From the NCBI RefSeq assembly GCF_030845995.1, contig NZ_CP132719.1, positions 1,302,001-1,366,000 of the forward strand: 64,000 bases of DNA, given 5' to 3'. Shown here piece after piece: positions 1 to 7,895 of the stretch. The translations under genes were made by a program, and so were the position numbers. Position 1 is the first letter of the stretch, and each line of letters begins with the position of its first letter. A model generated the notes under the pieces. The model saw only the letters and a program-made list of their open reading frames with translations, was not told the DNA's origin and did not search any database. The stretch is from Geothrix sp. 21YS21S-4 (lineage in GTDB: Bacteria > Acidobacteriota > Holophagae > Holophagales > Holophagaceae).

Positions 1-2
1 TG

Positions 3-512
3 CCCGTGGACGCCCGCAACCTCACCCGGCGCTTCACCCAGCGGGGCGGCATGGCCCTGGTCTCCGCCGCCGGCCCCATATCCAACGTCGCGCTGGCCGT
101 CCTGTTCCTGGGCGTGCTCCTCGCGCTCGTCAAGATGGCGGCGCCGCCTCCGCCGCTGGAGCTGCGGCTGTTCGCCCACGCCCTCCTCGCCCAGCGCGTG
201 GAAAGCCTCCAGGCTCTGGGTCTGGGCACGGGGCTGACGCTGGCCATGGCCCTCACGGGACGCTTGGTGCTGATCAACCTCGGCCTGGCCCTGTTCAACC
301 TCCTGCCCATCGGGCCCCTCGACGGCTCCGGCATCCTGCGGGGGCTGCTGCCCTGGCGCTGGCTGCCCAAGTACGACCGCGTCCAGCCCTGGATGGGCGG
401 CGTCCTCATCGTCCTCGCCCTCACCGGCCTGCTGGGCTACGTCATCGGCCCCGTGTTCGGCGTGATCCTGGCCGGAATCGAAACCATCGCCCGCCTGTTC
501 CTTGGAGCCTGA
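3..512 (+). CDS. Site-2 protease family protein (M50), 5' end outside window
   Basis: Only the C-terminal part (about 169 residues) is visible; the reading frame is open to the window edge, so the true start lies upstream. It is strongly hydrophobic, with several membrane segments, and carries NLLPIGPLDG. This is the NPxxPLDG-type motif that supplies the third zinc ligand (Asp) in S2P/SpoIVFB-type intramembrane metalloproteases. The HExxH half of the active site would be upstream and cannot be checked. The gene ends 3 bases before trpS, so the two probably share a transcript. The substrate cannot be deduced. Confidence 0.8.
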   Translation, partial: PVDARNLTRRFTQRGGMALVSAAGPISNVALAVLFLGVLLALVKMAAPPPPLELRLFAHALLAQRVESLQALGLGTGLTLAMALTGRLVLINLGLALFNLLPIGPLDGSGILRGLLPWRWLPKYDRVQPWMGGVLIVLALTGLLGYVIGPVFGVILAGIETIARLFLGA

Positions 513-515
513 TCC

Positions 516-1508
516 ATGCAGCCCCGCGTCCTCTCCGGAATCCAGCCCTCCGGCTCCCAGCACATCGGCCACCTGGTGGGGGCCCTGGACAACTTCACGC
601 GGCTCCAGGGCGAAGGCGAAGCCTTCTACATGATCGCGGACTGGCACGCCCTCACGTCGAAGTACGAGGCGGTGGAGGAGGTCTGGCCCGCCACGCTGGA
701 GCTGACGGCCACCTACCTGGCGGCGGGGCTCGATCCGCAGAAGGCGACGATCTTCGTCCAGAGCCTGGTGAAGGAGCACGCGGAGCTGCACCTGCTGCTG
801 TCGATGATCACGCCGCTCTCGTGGCTGGAGCGCGTGCCCACCTACAAGGAGAAGCTCCAGAACGCCGTGGCCGACCTCGGCAGCTACGGCTTCCTGGGCT
901 ACCCGCTGCTCCAGACCGCCGACATCATCGTCTACAAGGCCCGGAAGGTGCCGGTGGGCGAGGATCAGCTCTTCCACCTGGAACTGGCGCGCGAAGTGGT
1001 GCGCCGCTTCAATCACCTCTACCAGCGTGAGGTCTTCCCCGAACCCGAGGCGGTGCTCACCAAGACGCCCAAGGTGCCAGGCCTCGACGGTCGCAAGATG
1101 TCCAAGAGCTACGGGAACTGCGTCTACCTGCGGGACACCGACGCCGCGATCCTGGAGAAGTGCACCCGCCAGATGGCCTCCGACCCGGCCCGCGTGCGCA
1201 AGACCGATCCCGGCAATCCCGAGATCTGCCCCGTGTTCGAGTTCCACAAGCTGTTCAGCGACGCCGCCACCGTGGAGCTGGTGAACGTGGAGTGCCGCCG
1301 CGCCGGAATCGGGTGCTTCGACTGCAAGAAGCGCGTCGCCGAAGCCGTCATCCGCCGCGTGGCCCCCGTGCGGGAGCGGATCGAGGACAGCCTTTCCCGC
1401 CCCGCCGACCTGCAGGCCGTTCTGAAGGACGGCAGCGCCCGGGCCCGGGCCGTGGCCGTGGAAACCATGGAGGATGTCCGCGCCGCCATGCGGATGCCCG
1501 CCCTGTGA
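516..1508 (+). CDS. trpS: Tryptophan--tRNA ligase
   Basis: Class I aminoacyl-tRNA synthetase that charges tRNA-Trp in the cytoplasm. The HIGH signature is exact (HIGH, residues 16-19, within SGSQHIGHL), and KMSKS is at residues 194-198. The length of 330 residues is normal for bacterial TrpS. The ATG sits 3 bases after the stop of the upstream protease gene. A CxxxC-CxxC-like cysteine patch near residues 258-270 (ECRRAGIGCFDCKK) is seen in many single-domain TrpS proteins. tRNA-Lys follows immediately downstream but appears to have its own promoter. Confidence 0.97.
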   Translation: MQPRVLSGIQPSGSQHIGHLVGALDNFTRLQGEGEAFYMIADWHALTSKYEAVEEVWPATLELTATYLAAGLDPQKATIFVQSLVKEHAELHLLLSMITPLSWLERVPTYKEKLQNAVADLGSYGFLGYPLLQTADIIVYKARKVPVGEDQLFHLELAREVVRRFNHLYQREVFPEPEAVLTKTPKVPGLDGRKMSKSYGNCVYLRDTDAAILEKCTRQMASDPARVRKTDPGNPEICPVFEFHKLFSDAATVELVNVECRRAGIGCFDCKKRVAEAVIRRVAPVRERIEDSLSRPADLQAVLKDGSARARAVAVETMEDVRAAMRMPAL

Positions 1509-1522
1509 GCGAAAACGGGCGC

Positions 1523-1550
1523 TTGCATCCCGCAGAGCCCGTGCTAGACT
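1523..1550 (+). promoter_or_regulatory. Likely sigma-70 promoter of tRNA-Lys
   Basis: TTGCAT (1523-1528) and TAGACT (1545-1550) are separated by 16 bases. This places a transcription start about 5 bases before the tRNA. The spacing and position fit a strong stable-RNA promoter, but the call rests on consensus similarity only. Confidence 0.55.
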
Positions 1551-1561
1551 AGTGTTCCTGG

Positions 1562-1638
1562 GGTTCCTTAGCTCAGCTGGTTAGAGCATCTGACTCTTAA
1601 TCAGAGGGTCCTGGGTTCGAGTCCCAGAGGAACCACCA
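1562..1638 (+). tRNA. tRNA-Lys (anticodon CTT)
   Basis: A full cloverleaf can be drawn by hand: acceptor strand GGTTCCT pairs with AGGAACC, the D-arm contains AGCTCAGCTGGTTAGAGC, the anticodon stem TCTGA/TCAGA closes the loop CTCTTAA (anticodon CTT), and the T-arm is CTGGG-TTCGAGT-CCCAG. Discriminator A is followed by an encoded CCA at 1636-1638. Confidence 0.96.
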
Positions 1639-1647
1639 ACCCCAGAG

Positions 1648-1676
1648 GCCCGTGGATTTACGTCCGCGGGCTTTTT
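1648..1676 (+). terminator. Rho-independent terminator after tRNA-Lys
   Basis: A 9-bp stem GCCCGTGGA/TCCGCGGGC (one G-T wobble) with a 6-base loop is followed by TTTTT. It starts 10 bases after the tRNA. Confidence 0.85.
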
Positions 1677-1954
1677 GCATTGGGTCGAAACCTGTCAGGG
1701 AATGGGTCGGTTTGGCGCTCGGACGGGATTCGGACGGGGCCTTCATGTGTAGTAGCCGGAGGCCCAGCTTGGGAGGAGGCTCCTGTGCCGCCAGACGTGA
1801 GCGATTTTATGGTATTTTAGAGTGATAAATTACATTTATTGCCGAATTACTACAATCGACTTACAATCCTATCCTGCCTTTGATGGGGTATTCAGTTGAA
1901 CATCTCTCCCGTCGAACCGCAGGCCCCCTCCCCCTTCTCTTTGCGAGGCACGCG
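1677..1954. other. Non-coding stretch upstream of the hemerythrin-like gene
   Basis: No convincing gene is seen. Around 1800-1870 the composition turns clearly AT-rich, which may hold the promoter of the downstream gene or be foreign DNA downstream of the tRNA. No integrase or phage gene is visible. Confidence 0.4.
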
Positions 1955-2482
1955 ATGACCACTCCCAAGAAATCCGAATCTCCCACCGGCACCGCCACCA
2001 TGGACGCCATCTCCCTCCTCAAGAGCGACCACCAGAAGGTGCTCGCGCTCTTCGATTCCTTCGAGGAGATCAAGGATGATGGGCCCGTGGAGGAACGCCG
2101 CGCGATCGTGGAGCAGATCTGCTCCGAGTTGACGGTCCACACCGCCATTGAGGAAAAGGTCTTCTACCCCGCCGCCCGCGAGGCCATTGATGATGACGAC
2201 ATCATGGACGAGGCCAAGGTGGAGCACGCCGGCGCCAAGGCCCTCATCCGTCAGCTCCAAGGGATGGAGCCGGACGACGATCTCTACAACGCGAAGGTGA
2301 AAGTCCTGAGCGAGTACATCCGCCATCACGTGAAGGAAGAGCAGGGCGAGATGTTCCCCAAGGTCAAGAAGACCGACCTCGATCTGGATGCCCTTGGGGA
2401 GCGAATGAAGGAGATGAAGGATCGCCTGACGGAGGAGGAGCCCTCCTCGCGCGGCGCCGCTATGCCCAAAACCAAGAAGTGA
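1955..2482 (+). CDS. Hemerythrin/HHE domain protein
   Basis: Predicted cytoplasmic 175-residue four-helix protein that would bind a metal (di-iron) centre. Helices carry the expected ligands: H26 (SDHQK), H62 and E66 (VHTAIEE), H91 (VEHAG), and H124/H125 with E129 (YIRHHVKEE). The C-terminus is Lys/Glu-rich. I chose the ATG at 1955 because GAGG precedes it by 6 bases; an in-frame ATG at 1880 would add an unlikely 25-residue leader. HHE proteins are linked to oxygen, NO or iron sensing and stress, but the role here is not shown by context. The gene sits alone between tRNA-Lys and a degenerate copy of the tRNA 3' end. Confidence 0.85.
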   Translation: MTTPKKSESPTGTATMDAISLLKSDHQKVLALFDSFEEIKDDGPVEERRAIVEQICSELTVHTAIEEKVFYPAAREAIDDDDIMDEAKVEHAGAKALIRQLQGMEPDDDLYNAKVKVLSEYIRHHVKEEQGEMFPKVKKTDLDLDALGERMKEMKDRLTEEEPSSRGAAMPKTKK

Positions 2483-2713
2483 GGCGGATCCTCGGGTGGG
2501 TGTGTTCCGAGGACCCGAATACGCCGCCCTCCACCAGCAGCGGTTTCGGCGGAGCAGTCCTCCGTTTCGCCGCATAGGCCCTCTCCGGAAGTGGCCATTT
2601 CTCTTTCGGATCTCCCCCCGAGTACAGCCATGGCGTCGGACCCCGCCTCATCCCCATGCCCGAGGAAGACTCTTGAGGCAAACGCCTACTAGGCCGTGAA
2701 TCCTGAATCCGAA

Positions 2714-2787
2714 TCCTGGTTCAAGGCCCAGAGAAACCTCCAATTCCTGAAGCCCGCGGATTCATCTCCGCGGGCTTTTGCAGTGGG
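2714..2787 (+). repeat. Degenerate copy of the tRNA-Lys 3' half plus its terminator
   Basis: This segment aligns along its length with 1611-1684 (T-arm, acceptor strand, CCA region, spacer and terminator) with scattered substitutions and a few single-base gaps. It lacks the 5' half of a tRNA, so it cannot be a functional gene. It resembles the duplicated tRNA end left by an integrative element. Confidence 0.5.
2752..2779 (+). terminator. Rho-independent terminator
   Basis: A perfect 9-bp stem GCCCGCGGA/TCCGCGGGC with a 6-base loop is followed by TTTT. It is nearly the same hairpin as the one after tRNA-Lys. It would end transcripts from the hemerythrin-like gene. Apart from this hairpin and the tRNA-like segment, 2483-2917 shows nothing. 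Confidence 0.75.
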
Positions 2788-2917
2788 AGGCGGGTGAATC
2801 CGATGCGCAGCCATTGTCTCTCCGGTCACATCTCGCCCGGCGGAAAGGGCCGCTTCGCTATCCTTGGAAGGCCGCGAGCCCGGCGGATGGCGGGGCGCGC
2901 GGGAACGGAGGAAGCTC

Positions 2918-3814
2918 GTGGACCTGAAACGCACCCTCATCGATCTCATGCCCGGGCCGCTGGTCCGCACCTTCGCCGCCCCCTACATCGCGGGCAAGGG
3001 CATCGCCACCGGCGTGGCGAAGGCCGACGAGCTCCACTCGAAGCTGGGTCTCTACTCCACCGTGGACCTCCTGGGCGAGGAGGTGTTCCGCCGGGAGGAC
3101 GTGGAGGCCACCGTCCAGCTCTACTTCCGGATGATCGAGGCCCTGAAGGACCGTCCCTACGCCAGCATCAGCCTCAAGCCCACCCAGCTCGGAATCAACG
3201 AGAGCGAAGCCTACTGCCAGGACAACCTCCGCCGCATCGTCGAGGCCGCCGCGCCCCACCGCCTCCACATCACCCTGGACATGGAGGACCACCACTTCAC
3301 GGACGTCACCCTCCGCATGTTCAAGGCGCTCCGCGACGAGTTCGACAACTTCGGGATCGTGCTCCAGAGCCGCCTCTTCCGGACGAAGGAGGACATCAAG
3401 GCCCTCCACGCCAAGCCCTGCAAGGTGCGCATCTGCATCGGGATCTACCGCGAGCCCACGGAAGAGGCCCTCCAGGAGAAGCCCCAGATGAAGGAGAAGC
3501 TGTTCGAGTACGTCCAGCTGCTCCTCGACCACGGCCACTACCCCGAGATCGCCACCCACGACGAGCCCCTGGTGCGCCGCTGCATGGAGTTCCTCGACAA
3601 GCGCGGCGTGGCGAAGGACGCCTACGAGTTCCAGATGCTGCTGGGCGTGCCCCGCACGGCGATCCAGCAGGAGATCGTCAAGCGCGGCCAGATCGTGCGC
3701 CTCTACGTGCCCTTCGCGGAGGAGTGGCAGTACGCGGAGCACTACCTCAAGCGGCGCCTCGCCGCCAATCCCGCCATGGCGATGATGGTGATGAAGAACC
3801 TCTTCGGAAGCTGA
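2918..3814 (+). CDS. Proline dehydrogenase (monofunctional, PRODH family)
   Basis: FAD-dependent enzyme that oxidises proline to pyrroline-5-carboxylate, feeding electrons to quinone. The 298-residue length fits the monofunctional bacterial form. The TIM-barrel landmarks of the family are recognisable: SISLKPTQLG near residue 78, LDMEDHHFTD near residue 120, VLQSRLFRT, RICIGIYREP and the C-terminal AEEWQYAEHYLKRRLAANP, where the family has its substrate-binding arginines (YxxRRL-like). I chose GTG at 2918 because GGAGGA lies 5 bases upstream; an in-frame ATG at 2864 has no such site. No pyrroline-5-carboxylate dehydrogenase gene is in the window. Confidence 0.9.
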   Translation: MDLKRTLIDLMPGPLVRTFAAPYIAGKGIATGVAKADELHSKLGLYSTVDLLGEEVFRREDVEATVQLYFRMIEALKDRPYASISLKPTQLGINESEAYCQDNLRRIVEAAAPHRLHITLDMEDHHFTDVTLRMFKALRDEFDNFGIVLQSRLFRTKEDIKALHAKPCKVRICIGIYREPTEEALQEKPQMKEKLFEYVQLLLDHGHYPEIATHDEPLVRRCMEFLDKRGVAKDAYEFQMLLGVPRTAIQQEIVKRGQIVRLYVPFAEEWQYAEHYLKRRLAANPAMAMMVMKNLFGS

Positions 3815-3919
3815 ACGCCGGCTTTCCGACCTGGACGTGGCTTTTCCGCCTTTGGAAAAACCGGGGCGGGGAGTATGGTGCTTCTCGTGGGAGCGTGTCC
3901 CACCCATCTGGAGGATCCG

Positions 3920-4108
3920 ATGAAGAAATTCCTGGCCCTGGCCCTGGTGAGTTCCTTCGCCCTCGCGGGCTTCGCCGCCGAAGAAAAGAAGCCCGAGCCC
4001 AAGAAGGGCTGTGGGATGGCCTGCTGCGAGAAGGCCAAGGCCTCCTGCAAGGACTGCCCCGAGTGCGCCAAGAAGAAGGACGCCCACAAGGAAGCCAAGA
4101 AGGGCTGA
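3920..4108 (+). CDS. Small exported cysteine/lysine-rich protein
   Basis: A 62-residue protein starting at the ATG after GGAGGATCCG. Residues 1-20 (MKKFLALALVSSFALAGFAA) form a typical Sec signal peptide. The mature part of about 42 residues is extremely Lys/Glu-rich and holds six cysteines in CGMACCEKAKASCKDCPEC. Such clustered cysteines could bind metal or form disulphides in the periplasm. I do not recognise a family. It is a single gene with its own terminator just downstream. Confidence 0.7.
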   Translation: MKKFLALALVSSFALAGFAAEEKKPEPKKGCGMACCEKAKASCKDCPECAKKKDAHKEAKKG

Positions 4109-4126
4109 GATTCCCCTCGCCACTCG

Positions 4127-4153
4127 AACCCCGGAGCCCGTCTCCGGGGTTTT
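4127..4153 (+). terminator. Rho-independent terminator after the small Cys-rich gene
   Basis: Stem AACCCCGGA/TCCGGGGTT with a 7-base loop, ending in TTTT. Confidence 0.8.
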
Positions 4154-4187
4154 GCGTTGGGCCCCCTTTTCATGATTGTCTGGACGG

Positions 4188-6095
4188 ATGAATGTCCGCT
4201 CCTGGATCCCCGCAGCCGCGCTGCTGCTGTTGGCTGCCGCGGCTGGCGCCGGGTGGGTGGCCACCCGCGAGCGCCCCGCTCCGGCCGCCCAGGAAGAGTC
4301 GGCGCCGAAATCCCAGGAAGCCAAATCTCCGGAGGCCAAGCCTCAGGGCGCACCCCGGGACGCCAAGCGCGGTCCCCGCCGCGAGCGGCTGGTGGACCAG
4401 TCCCCGCTGCTCACCGCCCGCAGCCTGGTGCCGCTGGCCCAGACGTCGGAGGAACAGCAGTTCGCGCGGCAGGCGGAGCGGGTGGCCAACCACGAGGTGG
4501 ACCTGGCCTTCGCCGACGCCATCTGGCGCGCCGTCTCGGACCAGGCCCCCGCCACGCCCGAAGTGAAGGGGCTGGCGGATCTCAAGGCCAAGGCCCAGGC
4601 CACGGTCGATGCCGATCAGCAGCTCATCGCGGGCCTGGAAAAGCGCCTGGCCGCCGTCCCCGGATCCCAGAAGGACGTCATTGAGGATCAGCTCGACGTC
4701 GCCCGGGCGCAGCTGGAGCTGGACAAGGACGAACTGGAAGCCGCGGCCGAGGATCTGGCGCGGGCCGGCGGCGATCCCCAGGCCCGGATCCGGCGCCTCA
4801 AGGAGGCCCACGAGGCCGCCGACCGGGAATCCTCCCAGGCCATGGGCGCCGCGCTTCCCGCCTCCGCGTTCCAGGCCGGCAGTCTGGTGGCCCGCTTCGG
4901 CGAGTGGCGGATCCAGAAGGAGAAGGTGACGCGCCTGGAGCGGGCGCGGCAGGAGTGCCTCGTCAAGGCCCAGGCGCTGGAGAAGCGCCGCCAGATCATC
5001 GAGGCGCGGTCCAAGCAGGAGAAGGACGACCGGGAGGCCGCCAAGTACTGGGCGTCCAACCTCGTGAAGGAATCCGCCGCCGCGGAGGGAGGTCCCGGCC
5101 GGGATCAGGCGCAGTCCGCGGTTTCCTACCTCCGGCAGTACGGCGACGCGCAGCGGCGCCTGTCCGACATGGGCCGCCGGATCCAGGATCAGCAGGAGCT
5201 GGCGGAGATCTACGGCAACTGGCTGGGCGTGGTCGACGGCCTGCGGAAGGCGGCTCTGCACGGGCTGCTGGCCAAGCTCCTGGGGATTCTCGGACTGGCG
5301 CTCATCGCCTACCTGGGTGGCCTGTTCGTCGATCACGCCTTCCACCGGGCCGCCGCCGGCGACCGGAAGGGCGCGGGCACCCTGCGCATCGTGGTGAAGC
5401 TGGCCCTTCAGGCCGTCTGCCTCCTCGCCGCCGTCTTCCTCCTCCTCGGCGTCCCCGCCCAGACCAGCACGGTCCTCGGCTTGGCGGGCGCGGGCCTCAC
5501 CGTGGCACTGAAGGATTTCATCGTCGCCTTCTTCGGCTGGTTCGTCCTGATGGGCCGCAACGGGATCCGCGTGGGCGACTGGGTGGAGATCCGCGGCGTG
5601 GGCGGCGAGGTGGTGGAGATCGGCCTGCTGCGCACTGTCGTCCTGGAGACCGGGAGCTGGAGCGACGCCGGCCATCCCACGGGCCGCCGCGTCGCCTTCG
5701 TGAACAGCTTCGCCATCGAAGGCCACTTCTTCAACTTCACCACCTCGGGCCAGTGGATGTGGGACGAGCTGCGGGTCCTGATTCCCGCGGGCCAGGATCC
5801 CTATCCCGTGATCGACGGTCTCCGGAAGCTGGTGGAGAACGAGACCGAAGCCAACGTCCGCCAGGCCGAGCAGGAGTGGCGGCGGGCCACGGCGCGCTAC
5901 CGCGTCCAGGCCTTCTCCGCCGCGCCCGGCCTCGACGTGGTGCCCACCGCCGGGGGCGTGGAAGTGCGGATGCGCTACGTCACCCGCGCCTTCGAGCGCC
6001 ACGAGACCCGCCTCCGCCTCAACGAGGCCGTGGTCGCGCTGCTGCACGGCCGCGGCGAGGCTGACATTTCCGCCCCGAAAGCCGAGGATCGATGA
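4188..6095 (+). CDS. MscS-family mechanosensitive channel with long periplasmic coiled-coil domain
   Basis: A 635-residue inner-membrane protein. The N-terminus is a signal-like hydrophobic helix, followed by about 330 residues of Ala/Glu/Lys/Gln-rich helix that looks like a coiled coil. Three membrane segments follow at about residues 360-382, 400-422 and 428-455. The third runs into the MscS beta-domain signature (ALKDFIVAFFGW, then GDWVEIRGVGGEVVEIGLLRTVV). The family opens under membrane tension to release solutes on osmotic downshock. The ATG at 4188 is preferred over a TTG at 4176; its ribosome site is weak. The stop overlaps the next gene (ATGA at 6092-6095), suggesting translational coupling. 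Confidence 0.88.
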   Translation: MNVRSWIPAAALLLLAAAAGAGWVATRERPAPAAQEESAPKSQEAKSPEAKPQGAPRDAKRGPRRERLVDQSPLLTARSLVPLAQTSEEQQFARQAERVANHEVDLAFADAIWRAVSDQAPATPEVKGLADLKAKAQATVDADQQLIAGLEKRLAAVPGSQKDVIEDQLDVARAQLELDKDELEAAAEDLARAGGDPQARIRRLKEAHEAADRESSQAMGAALPASAFQAGSLVARFGEWRIQKEKVTRLERARQECLVKAQALEKRRQIIEARSKQEKDDREAAKYWASNLVKESAAAEGGPGRDQAQSAVSYLRQYGDAQRRLSDMGRRIQDQQELAEIYGNWLGVVDGLRKAALHGLLAKLLGILGLALIAYLGGLFVDHAFHRAAAGDRKGAGTLRIVVKLALQAVCLLAAVFLLLGVPAQTSTVLGLAGAGLTVALKDFIVAFFGWFVLMGRNGIRVGDWVEIRGVGGEVVEIGLLRTVVLETGSWSDAGHPTGRRVAFVNSFAIEGHFFNFTTSGQWMWDELRVLIPAGQDPYPVIDGLRKLVENETEANVRQAEQEWRRATARYRVQAFSAAPGLDVVPTAGGVEVRMRYVTRAFERHETRLRLNEAVVALLHGRGEADISAPKAEDR

Positions 6096-7720
6096 TTTCG
6101 TTTTCCAGCGTCAGCAAGCAGTACGGCAAGCAGGTCCTGTTCATCGAGGCGGATTTCCAGCTGAATCCCGGCGAGAAAGTCGGCCTGGTGGGACCGAACG
6201 GAGCCGGAAAATCCACGCTCTTCCGCATGATCATGGGCGAGGAATCCCCGGACGACGGTGCCGTCACCCTGCCGAAGAAGCTCACCGTGGGCTATTTCCG
6301 GCAGGAGGTGGACGAGATGGCCGGCCGCCCGGTCCTGGACGAGGCCATCGCCGGCAGCGGCCGCTTGGGCGACCTCCACCACGAACTCCTGGAGCTGGAG
6401 AAGGCCATGTCCGATCCGGACACGCCGGATTTCGAGGCCGTCCTGGAGCGCTTCGGCCACGTCCAGGAGGAGTACCAGCACCTGGGCGGCTACGAGTTGG
6501 AAGCCCGGGCGCGGGCCTGCCTCCACGGCCTGGGCTTCGAGGACGCCCAGATCGACGGCGACGTGGGCGCCCTCTCCGGCGGCTGGAAGATGCGCGTCTC
6601 CATGGCCAAGGTCCTGCTGGGGAACTTCGACGTCCTGCTGATGGACGAGCCCACCAACCACCTGGACATCGAGTCCATCCTCTGGCTGGAAGGCTTCCTC
6701 AAGTCCGTGCCGGCCACGCTCCTGATGACCAGCCACGACCGCGATTTCATGAACCGCGTGGTGACCAAGGTCCTCGAGATCGACGGCGGCGACATCGTCA
6801 CCTACTCCGGCAACTACGACTTCTACGCGAAGGAGCGGGAGCTGCGCGAGGCCAACCAGGAGGCCGCCTACGCTCGCCAGCAGGCGAAGCTGGCCAAGGA
6901 GCAGCGCTTCATCGAGCGGTTCTCCGCCCACGCCGCCAAGGCCGCCCAGGTGCAGAGCCGCGTGAAGGCCCTCGACAAGATCGAGCGGATCGAGCCGCCC
7001 CGGCGGCGGCGCGTCGTGAAGTGGGACTTCCGCGTTCCCGGCCGCTCCGGCGACGACGTGGCCATGCTCGAAGGCGTCTGTAAGGCCTACGGCGCGAAGA
7101 AGCTCTACGACCAGTTCGCCCTCCACGTCCGCCGCGGCGAGCGCTGGTGCGTGATGGGGAAGAACGGCACCGGCAAGTCCACGCTGCTCAAGATGGTGGC
7201 CGGCGCGGTCCCGCCCGACGCGGGCACCGTGCGCCTGGGCGCCAGCCTGCGCCTCGGCTACTTCTCCCAGCAGGCCCTCGATCTGCTGGACGCCGACCTC
7301 ACGGTCCTGGAGCAGATGCAGAAGGACTTCCCCATGGAGGGTCTGGGCGTGCTGCGGAACCTCCTGGGCGCCTTCCAGTTCTCCGGGGACGACGTGGACA
7401 AGCGGGTCCGCGCCCTCTCCGGCGGCGAGAAGTCACGGCTGGTGATGGCCCGGATGCTGTTCGATCCGCCCAATTTCCTGGTGCTGGACGAGCCCACCAA
7501 CCACCTGGACCTCGCCACCAAGGAGATGCTGATCGACGCCCTGAAGGACTTCGAGGGCACCATGCTGTTCGTGTCCCACGACCGCACCTTCCTACGCGGC
7601 CTCGCCAACCGGGTTCTCGAACTGGCCGGCGAGGAGCACGATGGGCCCATGGCCTTCCCAGGGACCTACGTGGAGTACGTGGAACGCACCGGCCGCGAGG
7701 CGCCGGGAGTCCACAACTGA
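6092..7720 (+). CDS. ABC-F family ATPase
   Basis: Soluble protein with two ABC ATPase domains and no membrane segment (542 residues). Walker A motifs are GPNGAGKST (about 34-42) and GKNGTGKST (about 356-364). Signature motifs are LSGGWK and LSGGEK, and both Walker B motifs read DEPTNHLD. The inter-domain linker (about 240-310) is charged and helical, as in ABC-F factors that act on the ribosome. Which subgroup (EttA, Uup, YbiT, or resistance type) cannot be settled here. The start overlaps the upstream mscS-like stop by 4 bases. Confidence 0.93.
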   Translation: MISFSSVSKQYGKQVLFIEADFQLNPGEKVGLVGPNGAGKSTLFRMIMGEESPDDGAVTLPKKLTVGYFRQEVDEMAGRPVLDEAIAGSGRLGDLHHELLELEKAMSDPDTPDFEAVLERFGHVQEEYQHLGGYELEARARACLHGLGFEDAQIDGDVGALSGGWKMRVSMAKVLLGNFDVLLMDEPTNHLDIESILWLEGFLKSVPATLLMTSHDRDFMNRVVTKVLEIDGGDIVTYSGNYDFYAKERELREANQEAAYARQQAKLAKEQRFIERFSAHAAKAAQVQSRVKALDKIERIEPPRRRRVVKWDFRVPGRSGDDVAMLEGVCKAYGAKKLYDQFALHVRRGERWCVMGKNGTGKSTLLKMVAGAVPPDAGTVRLGASLRLGYFSQQALDLLDADLTVLEQMQKDFPMEGLGVLRNLLGAFQFSGDDVDKRVRALSGGEKSRLVMARMLFDPPNFLVLDEPTNHLDLATKEMLIDALKDFEGTMLFVSHDRTFLRGLANRVLELAGEEHDGPMAFPGTYVEYVERTGREAPGVHN

Positions 7721-7736
7721 CACCCCTTTGCATTCA

Positions 7737-7856
7737 AAGAAAGGATCACCACCAAGACGCCAAGGACACCAAGAACCGCATCCATGGTGAGCGGAGCTTT
7801 TCTTGGTGCCTTGGTGTCTTGGTGGTGAAAAGAAAATCCTGGATCTTGATCGCCTA
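7737..7856. repeat. Intergenic palindromic element, family 1, copy 1
   Basis: About 120 bases with long imperfect inverted arms: 7747-7775 (CACCACCAAGACGCCAAGG...) against 7800-7827 (...CCTTGGTGTCTTGGTGGTG). Flanks (TTTGCATTCAAA on the left, CTTGATCGCCTATTG on the right) are shared with the copy at 37049-37180, which helps define the element ends. It lies between two convergent genes, where the hairpin could end transcription. Confidence 0.8.
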
Positions 7857-7895
7857 TTGGCATGAACCATCAAGGAACACCGCCAAGAAGAAAAA

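Noticed and set aside
2486-2515. Hairpin CCTCGG/CCGAGG after the hemerythrin-like gene as a terminator
   Set aside because: The stem is short and no T tract follows; the hairpin at 2752 is the better terminator.
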